From Streptomyces cynarae (GTDB lineage Bacteria > Actinomycetota > Actinomycetes > Streptomycetales > Streptomycetaceae): a stretch of DNA of 64,000 nt. A program made the translations under genes and the position numbers. Shown in pieces: positions 60,813 through 64,000 of the stretch. The notes under the pieces are model-generated. The model saw nothing but the letters and a program-made list of their open reading frames with translations. It ran no database searches and was not told the origin of the DNA. How positions within the stretch are numbered: position 1 is the stretch's first letter; every line of letters starts with the position of its first letter. The stretch is from assembly GCF_025642135.1 (NCBI RefSeq), contig NZ_CP106793.1, positions 3,972,001 through 4,036,000 on the forward strand, in the 5' to 3' direction.

Positions 60813-61147
60813 GAAACGGAAGCGGTCCCTTCGCTTCCTTTGGAGCGCGGCTGCCCGAACGCTCTTCTATGAAACACCGAACCGCCGATCGAAACTGGGT
60901 ATTAGATGAGCCAATTCAATCGGTAACGGTCTTGTTCGTTCAGCCCTGATCCGTAGTCGGTTGGGTAGGCGCTCGCGTCCGGCACGGTCCCGCGCGGGAC
61001 CGCCTCTACCATCCGCGGCTCGCCGAGGGGCGCACATTGCCACAAAGGGGCGTGCGTTGTCCGATGTGCCGACTACATTCGAAGGCGTGGGGGGCGCACG
61101 CTGAACCGGGACAGGGCGCAGGGCACGTCCGGGGACGAGGGGGCCGC
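60813..61147. other. divergent promoter region, STAS and sigma genes
   Basis: About 335 bases that include an AT-richer core (60880-60940), where the STAS promoter probably lies, and a perfect 16-base palindrome at 60986-61001 (GGTCCCGCGCGGGACC). No further gene is seen. No confident sigma-specific promoter could be assigned. Confidence 0.45.
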
Positions 61148-61729
61148 ATGGCGAAGAAGGACGCACCGCCCCGGTGGGACCGCAGGATGCAGCAGCGGCT
61201 CGCCCGGGGTGAGGCCGCCGCGCTCGGAGAGTGCTACGACCGGTTCGCCTCCCTGGTGCACGGCCTCGCCCACCGGGTGCTCGGGGACGAGGAGGAGGCG
61301 GACGCCGTCACTCGCGAGGTGTTCGCGCACGTCTGGGAGAACCCCGAGTCCTACGACCCCAGGCGGGAGCCGCTGCGGACCTGGGTCGCCACACTGACCC
61401 ACCGGCTCGCCGTCCAGCGGCTGCGCGCCACCGAGACCGCCGCACTGGCACGGGACGGCCGGGGCACGGCGGAGGACCTGGAGCGCAGGGTGCGCCAGGC
61501 CTCGGTCGCGGCCCGCGCGGACTACATCGTCACCTCCATGCCGGTGCCGCTGCGCGCCGCTCTGGAACGGGCCTACTTCCAGCGCCGGGACTACCGCCAG
61601 ACCGCCGCCGACCTCGGTATCACGGAGGACGAGGCGCGCCGCCGGCTCCGCCTCGGCCTCCAGCTCCTCGCCACCGCCCACGAGACGCGGCCCTCGGGCA
61701 CGCCGCCGGAAGCGGGGCGTGTGTGGTGA
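61148..61729 (+). CDS. ECF-type RNA polymerase sigma factor
   Basis: A 193-residue sigma factor. Region 2 is seen in ALGECYDRFASLVHGLAHRVL and ADAVTREVFAHVWENPESYDP with REPLRTWVATLTHRLAVQRLR; region 4 follows at MPVPLRAALERAYFQRRDYRQTA and the helix-turn-helix DLGITEDEARRRLRLGLQ. The ATG at 61148 has GAGGGGG just upstream. The next gene, overlapping as GTGA, has an anti-sigma zinc-finger motif and is presumably its regulator. Confidence 0.9.
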   Translation: MAKKDAPPRWDRRMQQRLARGEAAALGECYDRFASLVHGLAHRVLGDEEEADAVTREVFAHVWENPESYDPRREPLRTWVATLTHRLAVQRLRATETAALARDGRGTAEDLERRVRQASVAARADYIVTSMPVPLRAALERAYFQRRDYRQTAADLGITEDEARRRLRLGLQLLATAHETRPSGTPPEAGRVW

Positions 61730-63002
61730 GCGGGGCGGAGCGTTCCCGGGGGCCCGAGGAGTTCGAGGAGTACGGCGCGTACGGGAGCGACGGGCAGGGC
61801 GCACCCGGGGCCGCCGACGAGCGTGAGGTGTCCGAAGTGGCCCGAGGACCGCTGGCCGGTGGGGCCGCGACGCCCGGGGCCGAGGCGGTCCCGCTCGAGC
61901 ACCGGGTGTTGAAGTCGCTGCTCGGGGCCTGGGCGCTGGCCGCCTGTTCCGCGGAGGAGACCGCCGCCGTGGAGGCGCATCTCGGTGGCTGCGGCCCGTG
62001 CGAGGAGGAGGCGCGGCGGCTGCGGAAGGCCGTCGGGCTGTTGCAGCGGCCCGAGAGCCTGGATCTCGACCCCGCCCTGCGCACCCGTGTCCTGGCGAGT
62101 TGCCTCGACCGGCGCCCGCCGCGCATCCCGGTGCCGGGGTGGGCCGCCCCCTACGACGCGGAGGCCGCGCGCCTGGACGCCCTGCTGCAGGACATCGGCG
62201 AAGCCGAGTGGCACACCCCGGTCAGGCTGCGGTGGTTCGACGGGAAGGCAGCGGCGAGCCGCCGCACCACCGTGGCCGGGGTCATCGCCCATCTGCTCTC
62301 CGTCGACGGCCTGGTCGCGGTGGCGCTCGGGCTGGAGGATCCCCTGGGGGACACCGCCGGGGACGAGGGCAGCCCCGAAGGGCGCACGGAGGCGTACTGG
62401 CGCGCCTCCCACTTCCCTCCGACCCGCTCCATCCGCGTCCCGTGGCGCGACCAGACCCACCAGCTCGTCCGGGCGGTCTCCCTCACCGAAGACACCAGCG
62501 GGGCGGTCCCGGTGTCGTACGGCGCCTTCGGGCTGTCGCTGCACGACGCGATGCTGGATCGGGCCTTCGAGTGCTGGGTGCACGCGGAGGACATCGCGAA
62601 CGCCGTCGACTACCCCTACGACCCGCCGGCGCCGCGCCATCTCCACCAGATGTTCGACCTGGCGGTACGGATACTGCCGCTGACCCTGGCCGCCCGGCGG
62701 CGCGCCGCCTCGCCGCGCCCCCGCGCGGCGGCCGGCACCTCGTTCCGGCGGGAGAGCCCGGGCGCAGTCTGCGCCTGGAGATCGAGGGCCTGGGCGGCGG
62801 CGAGTGGCTGATTCCGCTCGACTCGCCCGGTGCGGTGGCCTCCGCCGAGCACGAGGTGGCGCACGTCGCGCTCGACGGGGTGGAGTTCTGCCGCCTGGCC
62901 GCCGGCCATGTGCCACCGCAGGAGGCGGCCGCGGGGCAGGTCGGCGACCGGGAGGCGATCAGGGACGTGCTCTTCGCGGCGGCGTCCCTGAGCCGGATGT
63001 AG
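61726..63002 (+). pseudogene. zinc-finger (anti-sigma-like) MDMPI-domain protein, frameshifted
   Basis: About 425 residues over two frames. An N-terminal anti-sigma zinc finger (EAHLGGCGPCEEEA, H-x3-C-x2-C) is followed by a maleylpyruvate-isomerase-like (DinB) domain, ARLDALLQDIGEAEWHTPVR and AHLLSVDGLVAVALGL. In the second frame the protein continues VPAGEPGRSLRLEIEGLGG to the end ASLSRM. The break lies between 62700 and 62745 and is repaired by one extra base. It may be a sequencing loss. It overlaps the sigma gene stop and probably holds that sigma factor inactive. Confidence 0.8.
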
Positions 63003-63042
63003 CGGGACCTCGGGGACGGCCTCGGGGGGCCATGGGGAGCCC

Positions 63043-63070
63043 CTAGGGTCTTCCAAACGAGAGGCCCTAG
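63043..63070. terminator. bidirectional stem-loop before purU
   Basis: CTAGGGTCTT (63043-63052) pairs with GAGGCCCTAG (63061-63070) with a G-T pair. It overlaps the purU stop and lies after the zinc-finger gene, between convergent genes. Confidence 0.5.
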
Positions 63071-63948
63071 GCGAAGACCACCGTCCGGCGGCCGTTGAGC
63101 AGGATGCGGCGCTCCGCGTGCCACTTCACCGCGCGTGCCAGCGCCTGGCACTCCACATCCCGCCCCGTCGCCACCAGCTGGTCCGGAGTGACGTCGTGGC
63201 CGACCCGCTCGACCTCCTGCTCGATGATCGGGCCCTCGTCGAGGTCGGCCGTCACGTAGTGCGCGGTCGCGCCGATCAGCTTCACACCGCGCGCGTGGGC
63301 CTGGTGGTAGGGCTTGGCGCCCTTGAAGCTCGGCAGGAAGGAGTGGTGGATGTTGATGATCCTGCCGCTGAGCTGCTTGCACAGGTCGTCCGAGAGCACC
63401 TGCATGTAGCGGGCCAGGACCACCAGCTCGACGTCCAGCTCGCGCACCAGCTCCAGCAGCCGCGCCTCGGACTCGGACTTGGTGTCCTTCGTCACCGGGA
63501 TGTGGTGGAAGGGAATGTTGTACGAGCCCACCAGCTCGGCGAAGTCGGTGTGGTTGGAAACGACGGCCGCGATCTCGACGGGCAGCGCGCCGATCCGGGC
63601 GCGGAAGAGCAGGTCGTTCAGGCAGTGGCCGAACTTGCTGACCATGAGGATGACGCGCATCTTCTCGTCGGCCCGGTGGATCTGCCACTCCATCTGGAAG
63701 GAGTCACCGATCGCCGCGAAGCTCGCGCGCAGCTTGTCCACGGTCACCGGGGCCTCGGCGGAGAAGTGGACCCGCATGAAGAACAGTCCCGTGTCCTGGT
63801 CGCCGAACTGCTGGCTGTCGACGATGTTGCAGCCGGTCATGAACAGGTAGCTCGACACGGCGTGCACGATCCCCTGCTTGTCCGGGCAGGAGAGGGTGAG
63901 GACGTACTGGTCGGCCGGGGCCGAGGCTCGGGTGGACTGCTCGTTCAT
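63067..63948 (-). CDS. purU: formyltetrahydrofolate deformylase
   Basis: A 293-residue enzyme that hydrolyses 10-formyl-tetrahydrofolate to formate and tetrahydrofolate, balancing the one-carbon pool. An N-terminal ACT domain (YVLTLSCPDKQGIVHAVSSYL, residues 15-95) precedes a formyltransferase-fold catalytic domain with KMRVILMVSKFGHCLNDLL, the Asn-His site NIHHSFLPSFKGAKPYHQA and the aspartate in TADLDEGPIIEQ. All catalytic residues are present and length is normal. It stands apart from the catabolic regulon. Confidence 0.95.
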   Translation of the reverse strand: MNEQSTRASAPADQYVLTLSCPDKQGIVHAVSSYLFMTGCNIVDSQQFGDQDTGLFFMRVHFSAEAPVTVDKLRASFAAIGDSFQMEWQIHRADEKMRVILMVSKFGHCLNDLLFRARIGALPVEIAAVVSNHTDFAELVGSYNIPFHHIPVTKDTKSESEARLLELVRELDVELVVLARYMQVLSDDLCKQLSGRIINIHHSFLPSFKGAKPYHQAHARGVKLIGATAHYVTADLDEGPIIEQEVERVGHDVTPDQLVATGRDVECQALARAVKWHAERRILLNGRRTVVFA

Positions 63949-64000
63949 GCACGCCAGGGTCTCATGTCCGCGGGCCCGCGCGGACCGTCGTCCCGCAACC

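Overview
The window is high-GC actinobacterial chromosome, almost certainly Streptomyces: GTG/TTG starts, GTGA/ATGA stop-start overlaps, and an afsR-afsS-afsK locus together with F420 biosynthesis (fbiC) and purU. No rRNA, tRNA, CRISPR array, intact insertion sequence or prophage was seen.

Layout. 0-6 kb: a partial ADP-ribosylglycohydrolase, a DUF2165 membrane protein, fbiC, a Tat-exported PHP-type metallohydrolase and a deazaflavin (F420)-type nitroreductase-like protein. 6-13.6 kb: a leftward catabolic block (aldehyde dehydrogenase, D-aminoacylase-like amidohydrolase, two luciferase-like oxidoreductases, an SDR, an amidohydrolase). 13.8-18.3 kb: afsR, afsS and a questin-oxidase-like gene. 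18.4-22.5 kb: a divergent acyl-CoA block (FadD ligase; Ltp, DUF35 and enoyl-CoA hydratase). 22.6-26.8 kb: afsK, a glyoxalase-fold protein in the place of kbpA, and a TetR regulator. 26.9-38.6 kb: more CoA catabolism (acyl-CoA dehydrogenase, Ltp, DUF35, DoxX, FAD monooxygenase, acetate-CoA-ligase-like protein, crotonase, flavin reductase). 38.6-48.2 kb: MFS transporter, GlxA-type regulator, M55 peptidase, GNATs, and a two-component system with an ABC/FtsX exporter. 48.2-48.8 kb: relics of an IS630 transposase and a TauD-like dioxygenase. 48.8-59.6 kb: a third catabolic block (alcohol dehydrogenase, three acyl-CoA dehydrogenases, SDR, cyclase, amidohydrolase, CoA ligase). 59.6-64 kb: EF-hand protein, STAS antagonist, ECF sigma factor with its zinc-finger partner, and purU.

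Main finding. A 15-bp palindrome, CTGACG-N3-CGTCAG, recurs about fourteen times between 10.5 and 58.1 kb, always in front of the catabolic operons and not in front of the afs, two-component or sigma genes. It ties at least nine promoter regions into one candidate regulon, probably under a TetR-family repressor. The only TetR gene in the window (26110-26757) is the first suspect and has a degenerate copy over its own start. The regulon encodes two sets of CoA ligase, Ltp/DUF35 aldolase-type pair, crotonase, acyl-CoA dehydrogenases, amidohydrolase and F420/flavin oxidoreductases. That mix fits breakdown of a branched or cyclic carboxylic acid through CoA thioesters, but the classical cholesterol ring-degradation genes are absent and the substrate is unknown.

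Other points. The catabolic genes separate afsS from afsK, which lie almost side by side in S. coelicolor. Four genes are broken by about six single-base losses, all in G/C-rich stretches and all in the same direction, so sequencing or assembly error is at least as likely as real decay. A short repeat element seems to have inserted in frame in an acyl-CoA dehydrogenase, and the M55 peptidase ribosome-binding site lies in one arm of a perfect hairpin.
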